From: Lacticaseibacillus paracasei subsp. paracasei
Lineage (GTDB): Bacteria; Bacillota; Bacilli; Lactobacillales; Lactobacillaceae
NCBI RefSeq assembly: GCF_000829035.1
Contig: NZ_AP012541.1
Coordinates: forward strand, 372,001 to 436,000
Direction of reading: 5' to 3'
Length of the DNA: 64,000 bases
Shown here: in pieces, positions 51,834-60,825 of the stretch
How the letters are laid out: each line of letters starts with the position of its first letter
Position numbering within the stretch: the stretch's first letter is position 1
The notes under the pieces: model-generated
The model's input: only the letters and a program-made list of their open reading frames with translations
Told to the model about the DNA's origin: nothing
Database searches by the model: none
Translations under genes and position numbers: made by a program

Positions 51834-52901
51834 TTAAAGTCGGACGTCAACGCCGAGGCCTGGTCGATCTGATAAGGTTAAGGTCGGACCGTCTGCGGTG
51901 AAGCCGCCGCTAAGCCAGTCAGTTTCTGCCAGCAACATGAAACTGTCGATATCGCCGTAGTGCACATTCTCGTGTGCGGCGATGAAGTGAGCGGATGCGG
52001 CTGTTCCTAGGCGAGTTTCGGCATTGCAACCGACCATGCAAGGTACGCCGGCAGCTGCGGCAGTCGCGTCAATCGCCGCGGCGCCGAACAGCCCGCCCGA
52101 TTTAGCCAACTTGATGTTGATCAAATCGGCGGCGTTCAGGCGAATAGCATCGGCAGCATCATGGGCGTTGTGGATACTTTCATCAAGCATCAAGGCAACG
52201 GGTGACTGTGCGCGTAACAAAGGTAGAGACAGCAACTGCCAATCAGGCACCGGCTGTTCTATGGCAATTAAATTGGGGGCCCTGAGTTGGGCTGCAATTC
52301 TTAACGTTTGCGATACAGTCCAAGCTTGATTAGCATCCACTTTTACCGAGATGGTGGGGCCGACTGCAGCACACACCGCGTTAATGGCGGCGATATCGGC
52401 AGCTTCGTTGTCCCCAGCTTTTAACTTTAATGCCGTGAAACCAGCGGCCACATATGTCCGCGCTGAAGCCACCATTTGAGCCGGAGTGCCAATCGGAATC
52501 GTGATATCCGTGGTGACGATATGGCTATGACCACCAAGCAGTTGCCATAGCGGCAAGCTGGCTGCTTTACCTAAAATGTCGCTACAGGCGGTGTCAATCC
52601 CACATTTTAATGCTGTATGACCAGCCATCACGACATCCATGCGTGCATGCACCTGTTCAAGATTGCGCGGATCGCAGCCAGTTAAAGCATTGACGAAAAC
52701 TGGCAGAGCAGCTTGTTCGGTTTCATTGGTTTCGCCATTTACCGGTGCGTAAGGCGAGGCTTCACCATAGCCGGTGACGCCATCATCAGTCTCGATTTTG
52801 ATGATCAGTGTGGTGATGTCCCGCAACTCGCCCAAGGCTAACTTAAAAGGCGTTTTAAGTTTTACCTGCCGAGGGAACGCCGTGATTGCTGTGATTTCCA
52901 T
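51834..52901 (-). CDS. Enolase-superfamily epimerase (L-Ala-D/L-Glu epimerase-like)
   Basis: This 355-aa enzyme has the muconate-lactonising/epimerase layout: capping domain (residues 1-120), then a barrel with the KxK catalytic pair in FTALKLKAGD, metal ligands in VKVDANQAW, IAIEQPVPD and LMLDESIH, and the second catalytic Lys in INIKLAKSGGL. Most relatives epimerise L-Ala-Glu dipeptides from peptidoglycan. ATG 52901 lies behind AAGGAGTAAGCG. The upstream neighbour is divergent. Confidence 0.85.
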   Translation of the reverse strand: MEITAITAFPRQVKLKTPFKLALGELRDITTLIIKIETDDGVTGYGEASPYAPVNGETNETEQAALPVFVNALTGCDPRNLEQVHARMDVVMAGHTALKCGIDTACSDILGKAASLPLWQLLGGHSHIVTTDITIPIGTPAQMVASARTYVAAGFTALKLKAGDNEAADIAAINAVCAAVGPTISVKVDANQAWTVSQTLRIAAQLRAPNLIAIEQPVPDWQLLSLPLLRAQSPVALMLDESIHNAHDAADAIRLNAADLINIKLAKSGGLFGAAAIDATAAAAGVPCMVGCNAETRLGTAASAHFIAAHENVHYGDIDSFMLLAETDWLSGGFTADGPTLTLSDRPGLGVDVRL

Positions 52902-53113
52902 CGCTTACTCCTTCATTTTAGACGTGGTGTCTGTACCTGAACCTGACAGACAAGATTCAAAAAGTATGAAGCAACTGTAGCATCGCTTGCCACCGAATTC
53001 AAATCAAAATCTCATTTTGCCAATCTGTTTGTTTTGCGTCATATGCACAATGGTTGCACATGCTAGCGGTGACTGCGATGATGGACTTATATTCTTAGAA
53101 GGAGCGTTATGTC

Positions 53114-53863
53114 ATGTCAGATATATACGATGATCCCGCATTTTTTAAAGCATACAGCCAGATGGATCGGTCCAAAAAGGGACTAGCAGGTGCCGGTGAG
53201 TGGCATGAATTAAAAACAGTTCTGCCAGATTTTTCTGGTAAACGGGTATTGGATTTAGGCTGTGGCTATGGTTGGCATTGCCGCTATGCTGCTGAGCATG
53301 GCGCCAAAAGTGTCCTCGGCATTGATACCTCCGCTAAAATGTTGGCTGAGGCAGCAGCAAAGACGACCGACCAGCGGATCACTTATCGCCGGATGGACAT
53401 GCAGGCGATTGATCAATTGCCGGATCAGTTTGACATTATCTTGAGCTCGCTGGCCATTCACTACATTGAGGATTACGCCCAGCTTGTGAAAAAAATCAGT
53501 GATAAGCTGCCAGTTGGCGGTCATTTTGTCATGTCGGTTGAACATCCAATTTTTACAGCCCAAGGCAAAGAAGAGTGGGTCACGGATGATCAAGGTCACA
53601 ACCTTTACTGGCCAGTTGATCGCTATTTCGATGAAAGCCAGCGGAAGACTGATTTTCTGGGGCACCAGATTAAAAAATACCATCGTACTTTGACGACTTA
53701 TCTCAATACCGTGCTTGATCATCAGTTACGGTTGAATCGCGTGATTGAGCCGACACCGACAGATGAAATGGTTAAAACCATTCCGGGGATGGCAGATGAA
53801 TTGCGACGGCCGATGATGCTCATTGTGGCGACTACCAAAACGGCGTATACTCATGAAAAATAA
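53114..53863 (+). CDS. Class I SAM-dependent methyltransferase
   Basis: This 249-aa protein has the SAM-binding motif VLDLGCGYGWHCRYAAEHGA near residues 46-65, acidic loop VLGIDTSAKML and motif IV-like FDIILSSLAIHYIED. The substrate is not recognisable. AGAAGGAGCG precedes two close ATG codons (53109 and 53114, different frames); the frame fits 53114. A class I amidotransferase-type hydrolase gene follows after 29 bases. Confidence 0.9.
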   Translation: MSDIYDDPAFFKAYSQMDRSKKGLAGAGEWHELKTVLPDFSGKRVLDLGCGYGWHCRYAAEHGAKSVLGIDTSAKMLAEAAAKTTDQRITYRRMDMQAIDQLPDQFDIILSSLAIHYIEDYAQLVKKISDKLPVGGHFVMSVEHPIFTAQGKEEWVTDDQGHNLYWPVDRYFDESQRKTDFLGHQIKKYHRTLTTYLNTVLDHQLRLNRVIEPTPTDEMVKTIPGMADELRRPMMLIVATTKTAYTHEK

Positions 53864-53892
53864 ATCCTAAATAGAATAGAAGGAAATAAATC

Positions 53893-54645
53893 GTGAAGCC
53901 AAAAATTGGGATTCCCACAGATGAACTGATCGAAGTTAACCCAGTGATGCCAAACAACCATCCTGCCTATGCGCCGCATGATTTGAAAGAGGCTTTTATT
54001 AAACTTGATGCTTTGCCGCTGATCATTGCGTTTCCTGATGATGTCAGCCAGACTGAGCAGCTTGCGCAAGATTATGTGCAGCTGATTGATGGTCTCATGT
54101 TGCCTGGTGGTCCGGATGTTGATCCCACATTCTATGGAGAAGAACCGCATCCCAAGATTGGCATGACGCTTTATCAGAAAGATCTTTTCGAAATTGCATT
54201 GATCAAAGCGGCACTGGCGGCAAATAAACCGATCTTTGGTATCTGCCGTGGCATTCAGATCATGAATGTGGCGATGGGCGGTACGTTGTATCAGGATTTG
54301 GAAAGTCAATACCCTGATTTGAAAATTCAGCATCCCCAAGCCACACTGGGCCAATTTGCGACCCACCATGTTGATTTGACACCTGATAGCCGATTGGCTG
54401 CTTTGTATGGGAAGACCACGATTAAAGTGAACTCGCGGCATCATCAGGCAGTTAAAACTGTCGGCAAGGGCATGCGGGTGACAGCGGTGGCTCCTGATAG
54501 CGTTGTTGAGGGGATGGAGTCAATTGACAATGATCTTTTTCTCGGGGTGCAATGGCATCCAGAAAACATGTGGCAACAAGAAGATCCGCAACAATTAGTG
54601 GTTTTTCAAGACTTTTTAGATCGGATTGCTACACATCAAAAATAA
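53893..54645 (+). CDS. Class I glutamine amidotransferase-like hydrolase (PuuD-like)
   Basis: This 250-aa protein belongs to the peptidase C26 / gamma-glutamyl-GABA hydrolase family: catalytic Cys in GICRGIQIMNV, and His and Glu in GVQWHPENM. Relatives remove the gamma-glutamyl group from gamma-Glu-GABA in putrescine breakdown. The start is GTG 53893 with GAAGGAAA upstream. A glutamine-synthetase-like gene lies 327 bases downstream, which supports a role in gamma-glutamylated amines, although a terminator separates them. Confidence 0.85.
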   Translation: MKPKIGIPTDELIEVNPVMPNNHPAYAPHDLKEAFIKLDALPLIIAFPDDVSQTEQLAQDYVQLIDGLMLPGGPDVDPTFYGEEPHPKIGMTLYQKDLFEIALIKAALAANKPIFGICRGIQIMNVAMGGTLYQDLESQYPDLKIQHPQATLGQFATHHVDLTPDSRLAALYGKTTIKVNSRHHQAVKTVGKGMRVTAVAPDSVVEGMESIDNDLFLGVQWHPENMWQQEDPQQLVVFQDFLDRIATHQK

Positions 54646-54672
54646 GGATGTTACGATTAGCTCGAATAACAG

Positions 54673-54726
54673 AACAAGCACCTGATCAGCTCAAAAATTC
54701 TTTGAGATTGGTCGGGTGCTTGTTTT
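54673..54726 (+). terminator. Terminator after the PuuD-like gene
   Basis: AACAAGCACCTGATC pairs with GGTCGGGTGCTTGTT, with a long inner loop, ending in TTTT. From 54727 to 54972 only the leader of the next gene is present; I see no clear -35/-10 pair. Confidence 0.75.
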
Positions 54727-54972
54727 ATTTCGATGAAGGCCTTGGTGCTTCATGATTGTCGATAGTTTTTCGGGACAAGGACATGGTAGCTGCTGTAAAA
54801 CCTGCCAAATTAGTGACGCTATTTGCAAATTCCCCCGCAACAATTTTTAGACAATCTTTCCTTTTATTTAAAATCATGTAACATTAGGGCCGAACGATAC
54901 ATATGTAACGGTGTTTTTTAACCGGGTGTATCTGAATAATTGGCGAGGGCATTCTAAGAGGAGGAAATCAAC

Positions 54973-56316
54973 ATGGGCGATGAAGCTGTCATCGAGCAGC
55001 TGACAGAGAAGCAAACTGAGCTGATCGAGTTTCTGTATGTGGATTATAACGGGTTAACGCGTGGTAAGGTGATTCCGCTTGCCAGCTTGAAGGCCAAGCT
55101 GGCTGATGGGATTGGGTTGACCAAAGCAACCTTGAATGTCAGTGAACGTGATACGATTTTGCCGGTGGCGGACATGACGCCAATTGGCGAACTGCGCCTT
55201 GTTGGTGATCCGGCGTCGGCACATGTCCTACCCTATATGCCGCAAGTCGCCACCTTAATGGGGGATATTTACAATCTTGATAAAACCCCGTACGCATCTG
55301 ATCCGCGGTCCATTTTGAAAAAAGTCGTCAAGCAGCTTGCTGATGCTGGCTTCACGGTCAAAATGGCCTATGAAAATGAATTCGAGTTATATACTGGAAA
55401 TAAAGATCATCGCGAACCGGCAATGCCACATGTCGCCTTTTCCACCGAGTCGATGGATTTTGCGTATCCATTCATTCTGAAGGCGATCGATCAACTGCAA
55501 AAAGTCGGCATTATGCCGAACGCTTATTACCCAGAAGGTGGCATTGGTCAGCATGAGCTGAGCATGTTGCCGAGTGATCCGGTGACTGCTGCGGACAATG
55601 AGGTGATTTACAAACGGATCATCAAAAATACTGCGAAGGATTTTGACCTGTATGCCTCATTCGCGCCAAAGCCGCTAGTTGATTCAGCCGGGTCAGGAGC
55701 ACACATTCACTTGTCACTTTGGCAAGATAAAGAGGATGCTTTCTTTGATGACAAGGCAGCGATGCAACTATCCACGATTGGGCAGTATTTTGTCGGCGGT
55801 GTTTTGAAACATATTCAAGGTTTGCTGGCATTGACCTGTCCATCGGCTAATTCATATCAGCGCTTGGCACCTGGTCATTGGAGCAGTGCATACGCCACAT
55901 ATGGTCAAGACAATCGTGAGGCGGCAATTCGCATTCCGTCAACCAGTTGGGGTGATCCGGCCAGCTCGATGAACATCGAACTCAAGGCAAGTGATGCGAC
56001 GGCTAATCCTTATTTGGCTTTTGCTGGTTTGCTGGCGGCAGGACTTGACGGCATCACAAATCACATGCAACCGGATGGCTATTGCGATGTTGATCCAGCC
56101 AGTCTCAGTCAAGCTGAGCGCGATGCCAAAGGGATTCAGCTTCTGCCACGCACACTGAGCCAAGCGGTTGACGCTTTTGAGGCAGATTCGCTATTCCAGC
56201 AAGTATTTGGCAAGCAATTGGTCGATGCCTACGCGAAAATCAAGCGCGAGGACGATCAGTATTATGCCAAATTGGCATTGGAAAAAATTGCTGCCTTGCA
56301 TCGCGAATTGTATTAA
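54973..56316 (+). CDS. Glutamine-synthetase-family ligase (gamma-glutamylation of an amine)
   Basis: This 447-aa enzyme has the GS beta-grasp N-terminal part (residues 8-105, with DYNGLTRGKVIPL) and catalytic domain: AYENEFELYTG (metal Glu), GGIGQHELSM, GSGAHIHLSLW and NREAAIRIPS. These motifs fit the PuuA/FluG-type ligase branch better than housekeeping GlnA. AGAGGAGGAAATC precedes ATG 54973. An amidohydrolase gene follows, the same pair that forms eukaryotic FluG as one protein. Likely reaction: L-Glu + ATP + amine giving gamma-glutamylamide; the amine is unknown. Confidence 0.88.
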   Translation: MGDEAVIEQLTEKQTELIEFLYVDYNGLTRGKVIPLASLKAKLADGIGLTKATLNVSERDTILPVADMTPIGELRLVGDPASAHVLPYMPQVATLMGDIYNLDKTPYASDPRSILKKVVKQLADAGFTVKMAYENEFELYTGNKDHREPAMPHVAFSTESMDFAYPFILKAIDQLQKVGIMPNAYYPEGGIGQHELSMLPSDPVTAADNEVIYKRIIKNTAKDFDLYASFAPKPLVDSAGSGAHIHLSLWQDKEDAFFDDKAAMQLSTIGQYFVGGVLKHIQGLLALTCPSANSYQRLAPGHWSSAYATYGQDNREAAIRIPSTSWGDPASSMNIELKASDATANPYLAFAGLLAAGLDGITNHMQPDGYCDVDPASLSQAERDAKGIQLLPRTLSQAVDAFEADSLFQQVFGKQLVDAYAKIKREDDQYYAKLALEKIAALHRELY

Positions 56317-56445
56317 ACTATTTTGACATGATCGTTGTCATGAAGGCTGGCAGCGATCACGTTGTATGAAGGCACTTCGCTTTAAAACTTCTAGGAAAGC
56401 GTGAGCTTGTCATTGCACCAGCAAACGTGTGAAGGAGGAAGTATT

Positions 56446-57573
56446 TTGGACGACTTATCTGAGTTTGTCGACCAAGTCCCATTGTTGGATCATCATTGCC
56501 ATTTTTTGATTGACGGCAAGGTACCGAATCGTGACGACCGGCTCGCGCAGGTATCAACGGAAGCAGACAAAGATTATCCGATTGCCGATACCAAAAATCG
56601 ACTGGCTTATCACGGCTTTTTAGCCTTGGCTAAGGAGTTTGCGCTTGACGCAAACAATCCATTAGCGGCCATGAATGATCCCGGCTATGCGACCTACAAC
56701 CATCGGATTTTCGGCCATTTTCACTTTAAGGAGCTACTTATTGACACTGGGTTTGTGCCGGATGATCCGATTCTTGATCTTGATCAGACGGCAGAGCTCG
56801 TTGGTATACCAGTGAAGGCGATCTATCGGCTTGAAACGCACGCCGAAGACTTCATGCTGGAACATGATAATTTTGCGGCTTGGTGGCAGGCGTTCAGTAA
56901 CGATGTGAAGCAGGCCAAGGCCCACGGGTTCGTTGGGTTCAAATCCATTGCTGCTTATCGGGTTGGACTGCACCTTGAACCGGTCAACGTGATTGAGGCA
57001 GCAGCTGGATTCGATACGTGGAAGCATTCAGGCGAAAAGAGACTGACTTCCAAGCCGTTGATTGACTACATGTTGTATCACGTTGCGCCGCTCATAATCG
57101 CGCAAGATATGCCGTTGCAATTTCATGTTGGTTACGGTGATGCTGATACCGATATGTATCTTGGCAATCCGCTGCTCATGCGCGACTACTTGAAAGCTTT
57201 TACCAAAAAAGGCTTGAAAGTGGTGCTGTTACATTGTTATCCATACCATCGCGAAGCCGGATATCTTGCCAGCGTGTTTCCTAATCTGTACTTTGATATT
57301 TCACTGTTGGATAACTTAGGGCCAAGTGGGGCCAGTCGGGTTTTCAATGAAGCTGTCGAATTGGCACCATATACGCGCATCCTATTTGCCTCCGACGCCA
57401 GCACCTACCCAGAAATGTACGGGTTGGCAGCACGGCAGTTCAAGCAAGCCTTGGTGGCACATTTTAACCAATTGCCATTCGTTGACCTCGCCCAGAAAAA
57501 GGAATGGATCAATGCCATCTGCTGGCAAACCAGTGCCAAGCTCTATCATCAAGAGCGTGAACTGCGCGTTTAG
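56446..57573 (+). CDS. FluG-N-terminal-like amidohydrolase
   Basis: This 375-aa metallo-hydrolase has the N-terminal metal motif LLDHHCHFL (HxH) and a TIM-barrel layout with His in LQFHVGYGD and VVLLHCYPYHREAG and metal-binding Asp in ILFASDASTYPE. It corresponds to the amidohydrolase half of FluG-like proteins. I place the start at TTG 56446, seven bases after AAGGAGG; the frame is open to GTG 56401, which has no site. It is cotranscribed with the GS-like gene. Together they suggest making and cleaving a gamma-glutamyl amide or related compound. Confidence 0.8.
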   Translation: MDDLSEFVDQVPLLDHHCHFLIDGKVPNRDDRLAQVSTEADKDYPIADTKNRLAYHGFLALAKEFALDANNPLAAMNDPGYATYNHRIFGHFHFKELLIDTGFVPDDPILDLDQTAELVGIPVKAIYRLETHAEDFMLEHDNFAAWWQAFSNDVKQAKAHGFVGFKSIAAYRVGLHLEPVNVIEAAAGFDTWKHSGEKRLTSKPLIDYMLYHVAPLIIAQDMPLQFHVGYGDADTDMYLGNPLLMRDYLKAFTKKGLKVVLLHCYPYHREAGYLASVFPNLYFDISLLDNLGPSGASRVFNEAVELAPYTRILFASDASTYPEMYGLAARQFKQALVAHFNQLPFVDLAQKKEWINAICWQTSAKLYHQERELRV

Positions 57574-57681
57574 AAACCGGAGCATAAGCGGCCTTAAGCC
57601 TAAATGGCCGGGTTTTGGCCATTTAGGCTTAAGGTCCTTATGTGGAGGTTTCTGCGCAAGTGAACGCGTTTAAAAGAGAGC
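57572..57681 (+). repeat. Tandem structured element, unit A
   Basis: AGAAACC (57572-57578) pairs with GGTTTCT (57647-57653), CATAAG pairs with CTTATG, and an inner 18-base perfect stem (CCTTAAGCCTAAATGGCC with its complement) closes on a short loop. The tail GTGAACGCGTTTAAAAGAG follows. Unit B repeats the outer parts with a different but still self-complementary inner stem. There is no T run, so it is not an ordinary terminator. Confidence 0.75.
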
Positions 57682-57697
57682 GCGATTCAGCTCGGTT

Positions 57698-57803
57698 AGA
57701 AACCAGAGCATAAGTGGGCACAAGTGCGATGGCCGTTCTTTGGCCATTGTGTTTGTGGTCCTTATGTGGAGGTTTCTGGGCTGGAGAACGCGTTTAAAGA
57801 GGA
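57698..57803 (+). repeat. Tandem structured element, unit B
   Basis: AGAAACC (57698-57704) pairs with GGTTTCT (57771-57777), CATAAG with CTTATG, and the inner arms (CACAAGTGCGATGGCC region) pair with GGCCATTGTGTTTGTG. The tail GAGAACGCGTTTAAAGAGGAG includes the only ribosome-site-like sequence for the next gene. Compared with unit A, the inner stem differs on both strands, keeping pairing. Confidence 0.75.
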
Positions 57804-57818
57804 GTTCCTTCACTAATC

Positions 57819-59174
57819 ATGCAAAAACGTAAAAAATTAACCTTACTCGAGGTATTCGGTCTCTCGATAGCCATGGTTGCCCCAACTGGCGCCATGTCCT
57901 TCAACACGGCAAGTGCCGCCGCCAATGCAGGCATCAATATGCCCATTGCTTTCTTGCTTGGTGGGATCGGCGTGTTATTCGTTGCGATTTCTTTTGTCGA
58001 ACTTGGCAAGCGCATTCCCGGTGATGGGTCAGCCTATGCTTATAATGCCAAAGCGCTTGGCGAAAAGGCGGGCTTCATTTCCGGCTGGCTGCTCGTGTTG
58101 ACGTACGTGACCTTTGTTTTCAGTTCGGGCGCCATTGTCGGCAATTTCGCTGACGTGTTTTTAAGTCATTTTGGTATTCATTTACCAGTCAACTTGTACA
58201 ACATCATTGTGCTGCTGCTTGGCGGCTGGCTTAGCCATAAAGGCATCGAATTCTCGACAAGGCTAACGCTGGTGCTTGAGCTGTTGGCGGTTTTGGTGCT
58301 GAGTGTCCTGACTGTCGTGATCATTTTCTCAGGTGGTCGCAGCGGCAATTCAGTTCAGCCGTTTATTCCACAACCGCATATGGCGACCGGCCTGGGGATG
58401 GGCATGGTATTTGCTTTGATGTCTTTTGCCGGCTTTGAAGGCTCGGCGACGATTGCGCCACGGGCTACCCATCCGCGCAAAGCGATTAGTATTGCTTTGC
58501 TGGGTGCCGTTAGCTTTGCAGCAATTTTCTATTTTCTTGTCAGTTACGCCGAAGTCATCGGTTTTGGTTCCGCCCACATCGGCGATCTTGCGAAAAGTAC
58601 CGCGCCAATGAACTTTCTTGCGACCCATTATCTAGGCACGAACGCCGCAATTTTCATGGACTTTGCGGCGATGGTTAGTTATTTTGCCTGCTACTTCGGT
58701 GCGCTCAACGCCGGCGCTTTCATGCTGGAAGCTTTAGGCAAAAGTGGCTATCTGCATCCTTGGCTGGCAGGACTATCAGGTGACAAGCAGACCCCGACGC
58801 ACGCGCTGGATGGCATCACTGGCTTAGCGTTAATCGTTTATGCGATTTTTGCAATCGGCTTAGGTGTGAGCGCCAGCGACATGTACAACTGGTTCGGAAC
58901 GATTGGCATGCTCGGCTTGCTAACGGTTTACGTGCTGGTCAACATTGGCGCCATTGTTTACTTCCGCAAAGACAAGGGGCGATCAATGTTTAAACATGTG
59001 TTGGCACCAGTCATCGGCATTCTCGTGCTCATTTACCCAATTTACACCAGTCTTTGGCCGATTCCGGCATTCCCGATGAACACCTTCCCATACATTGCGA
59101 TCATCTGGTTCCTGATCGGTCTATGGGTCGCAACCAAGCGGCGCAATGTTGAAACGAGTTTAGAAGATTTTTAA
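57819..59174 (+). CDS. APC-superfamily amino acid/amine permease
   Basis: This 451-aa protein has about twelve membrane spans and the APC start KKLTLLEVFGLSIAMVAPTG, with the GDGSAYAY segment after helix two. It probably imports an amino acid or amine for the GS-like/amidohydrolase pair. The nearest ribosome site, AGAGGAG (57799-57805), lies 13 bases upstream, longer than usual, and belongs to the tail of hairpin unit B. Confidence 0.88.
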   Translation: MQKRKKLTLLEVFGLSIAMVAPTGAMSFNTASAAANAGINMPIAFLLGGIGVLFVAISFVELGKRIPGDGSAYAYNAKALGEKAGFISGWLLVLTYVTFVFSSGAIVGNFADVFLSHFGIHLPVNLYNIIVLLLGGWLSHKGIEFSTRLTLVLELLAVLVLSVLTVVIIFSGGRSGNSVQPFIPQPHMATGLGMGMVFALMSFAGFEGSATIAPRATHPRKAISIALLGAVSFAAIFYFLVSYAEVIGFGSAHIGDLAKSTAPMNFLATHYLGTNAAIFMDFAAMVSYFACYFGALNAGAFMLEALGKSGYLHPWLAGLSGDKQTPTHALDGITGLALIVYAIFAIGLGVSASDMYNWFGTIGMLGLLTVYVLVNIGAIVYFRKDKGRSMFKHVLAPVIGILVLIYPIYTSLWPIPAFPMNTFPYIAIIWFLIGLWVATKRRNVETSLEDF

Positions 59175-59185
59175 AGTTATGACCC

Positions 59186-59221
59186 AAAAAAGCTCATCAT
59201 TTTTGATGGTGGGCTTTTTGA
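59186..59221. terminator. Terminator between the permease and the MerR gene
   Basis: AAAAAGCTCATCA pairs with GATGGTGGGCTTTTT (with wobble pairs); it can serve both converging genes. Confidence 0.75.
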
Positions 59222-59238
59222 TTGGACGTAGGTTGCGA

Positions 59239-59667
59239 CTATCGGTCGGTCGCTACAACTTGCGAATGTCTAATGCCGGCCTTGAAATACTTCTCCGTAC
59301 CATCAGCCACGGCTTGGCGATAGTAACCTTGCTTGTACTCGATTTTATCGAGGGTTCGTTGTAGGTCAGCCATTTGGGCGAGCACCGTGACGTGTAACTG
59401 GTCAAAAAAGTCACGGCGTTTCTTTAAGGTTGTATCGCCTTCAAGATTCCACTGCATGAACGTTTTGATATCCTTGATCGACATACCTGCTGTTTTCAGA
59501 CACTCGATCATTTCGAGAGCGCCAAGATTCTGGTCATCAAAACAACGGGCACCAGAAGCGTCTTTTTTGAGTTCAGGGATGAGTCCTTCCTTGTCGTAGT
59601 AACGAATGGTGGGGATCGATAGCTTTGTCATCGTGGCAACTTCACCAATTGAATAAGATTTGGACAT
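59239..59667 (-). CDS. MerR-family regulator
   Basis: This 142-aa regulator has the MerR HTH (YSIGEVATMTKLSIPTIRYYD, residues 5-25, then the wing) and a coiled-coil dimerisation helix (residues 80-118). No metal-binding cysteines are placed as in metal sensors; the only Cys are Cys42 and Cys56. ATG 59667 follows TGGAGGTCATC. It is divergent from an aldo/keto reductase gene, and a MerR-type operator lies between them, so it probably activates that gene in response to an aldehyde, quinone or similar stress. Confidence 0.9.
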   Translation of the reverse strand: MSKSYSIGEVATMTKLSIPTIRYYDKEGLIPELKKDASGARCFDDQNLGALEMIECLKTAGMSIKDIKTFMQWNLEGDTTLKKRRDFFDQLHVTVLAQMADLQRTLDKIEYKQGYYRQAVADGTEKYFKAGIRHSQVVATDR

Positions 59668-59697
59668 ATGATGACCTCCAATTTTTTAAATAATCGC

Positions 59698-59728
59698 TTG
59701 ACCTAAAGCTAACTTTAGGGGTTAGGGT
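59698..59728 (+). promoter_or_regulatory. MerR-type promoter with 19-bp spacer and operator palindrome
   Basis: TTGACC (59698-59703) and TAGGGT (59723-59728) are 19 bases apart, the long spacing typical of MerR-activated promoters. CCTAAAG-CTAA-CTTTAGG (59702-59719) is a perfect inverted repeat within it. Confidence 0.8.
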
Positions 59729-59838
59729 GAGTGTAGCACTTGATCAAGCGTAAGGAAAATCCACTCGGTCACGAACGTTTGGTAGTGATGACTGGGATGA
59801 AAGATCAAGGCAGCATTATTTGTCGAGGAGGGACTATT

Positions 59839-60651
59839 ATGTTAGAAGCAACTTATACATTAGCAAATGGCGTACAGATTCCTAAAATCGGGTTTGGCAC
59901 ATGGATGATTGATGCCGATGCTGATGCTGCGAAAGCTGTTCATGAAGCCATTGACGCCGGTTATCGCCATATTGATACCGCGGAGGCATATGGTAATGAA
60001 GTCGGTGTTGGTGAAGGTGTGCGTGCGTCTGGGATCGATCGCAAAGACATTTTTGTGAATACAAAACTGGCTGCCGAAATCAAAAACCATGATGAAGCGG
60101 TAAAAGCGATTGATGACTCATTGCAGAAGCTGAACTTGGACTACATTGACATGATGATTATTCATGCACCGAAACCCTGGGCTAAGTACGATGAACCCAA
60201 TCGTTATTTTGAGGGCAATTTAGAAGCGTGGCGCGCCTTGGAGGAGGCATACAAAGCAGGCAAACTCCGCGCAATCGGCGTTTCTAACTTTGCCCCGACT
60301 GATTTGGAAAATATCATCAAGCATGCCAAAATCGCGCCAATGGTGGATCAAGTTTTGGCCCACATCACGCAGACGCCATTCAAAACGATTGATTATGCTA
60401 AGGCACACAACATTTTGGTTGAAGCTTACTCACCATTTGGTCATGGCGAAATGTTCAAAAACACCGCAATTCAAGCCATGGCTGCTAAGCACCACGTTTC
60501 GGTTGCTCAGCTTGGTATGCGGTATCTGTTGCAACTGGGCCTGCTACCATTGCCAAAAACGGTCAACCCAGAACATATGAAGGCGAATGCTGATGTCGAT
60601 TTTTCAATTGACGATGCTGACATGACCACACTCAAGCAGATGAGCCTTTGA
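59839..60651 (+). CDS. Aldo/keto reductase
   Basis: This 270-aa NADPH-dependent reductase has the AKR tetrad: Asp and Tyr in HIDTAEAYGNE, Lys in VNTKLA and His in MMIIHAPKP. The cofactor region GVSNFAP and the C-terminal LPLPKTVNPEHMKAN block follow. It reduces aldehydes or ketones. ATG 59839 has GAGGAGGGA upstream; the frame is open from 59740, but that part contains the promoter leader. Confidence 0.92.
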   Translation: MLEATYTLANGVQIPKIGFGTWMIDADADAAKAVHEAIDAGYRHIDTAEAYGNEVGVGEGVRASGIDRKDIFVNTKLAAEIKNHDEAVKAIDDSLQKLNLDYIDMMIIHAPKPWAKYDEPNRYFEGNLEAWRALEEAYKAGKLRAIGVSNFAPTDLENIIKHAKIAPMVDQVLAHITQTPFKTIDYAKAHNILVEAYSPFGHGEMFKNTAIQAMAAKHHVSVAQLGMRYLLQLGLLPLPKTVNPEHMKANADVDFSIDDADMTTLKQMSL

Positions 60652-60744
60652 CAGATTATGGTCAGTTTCAGAAGTTCCCGGTTTACAGTGATCGTTTGAG
60701 TTAGTGCCGACACACTGCTGGTAATATCAGAAAATTGATACGAC

Positions 60745-60779
60745 AAAATGAGGTGCTGATAAAAAGCGCCTCATTTTTG
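60745..60779 (+). terminator. Terminator after the aldo/keto reductase gene
   Basis: AAAATGAGGTGC pairs with GCGCCTCATTTT around nine bases, followed by TT. Confidence 0.75.
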
Positions 60780-60825
60780 CTATCCTTGGGGGGATTTATC
60801 AAAACTGCTCAGTTGATTGCCGATA

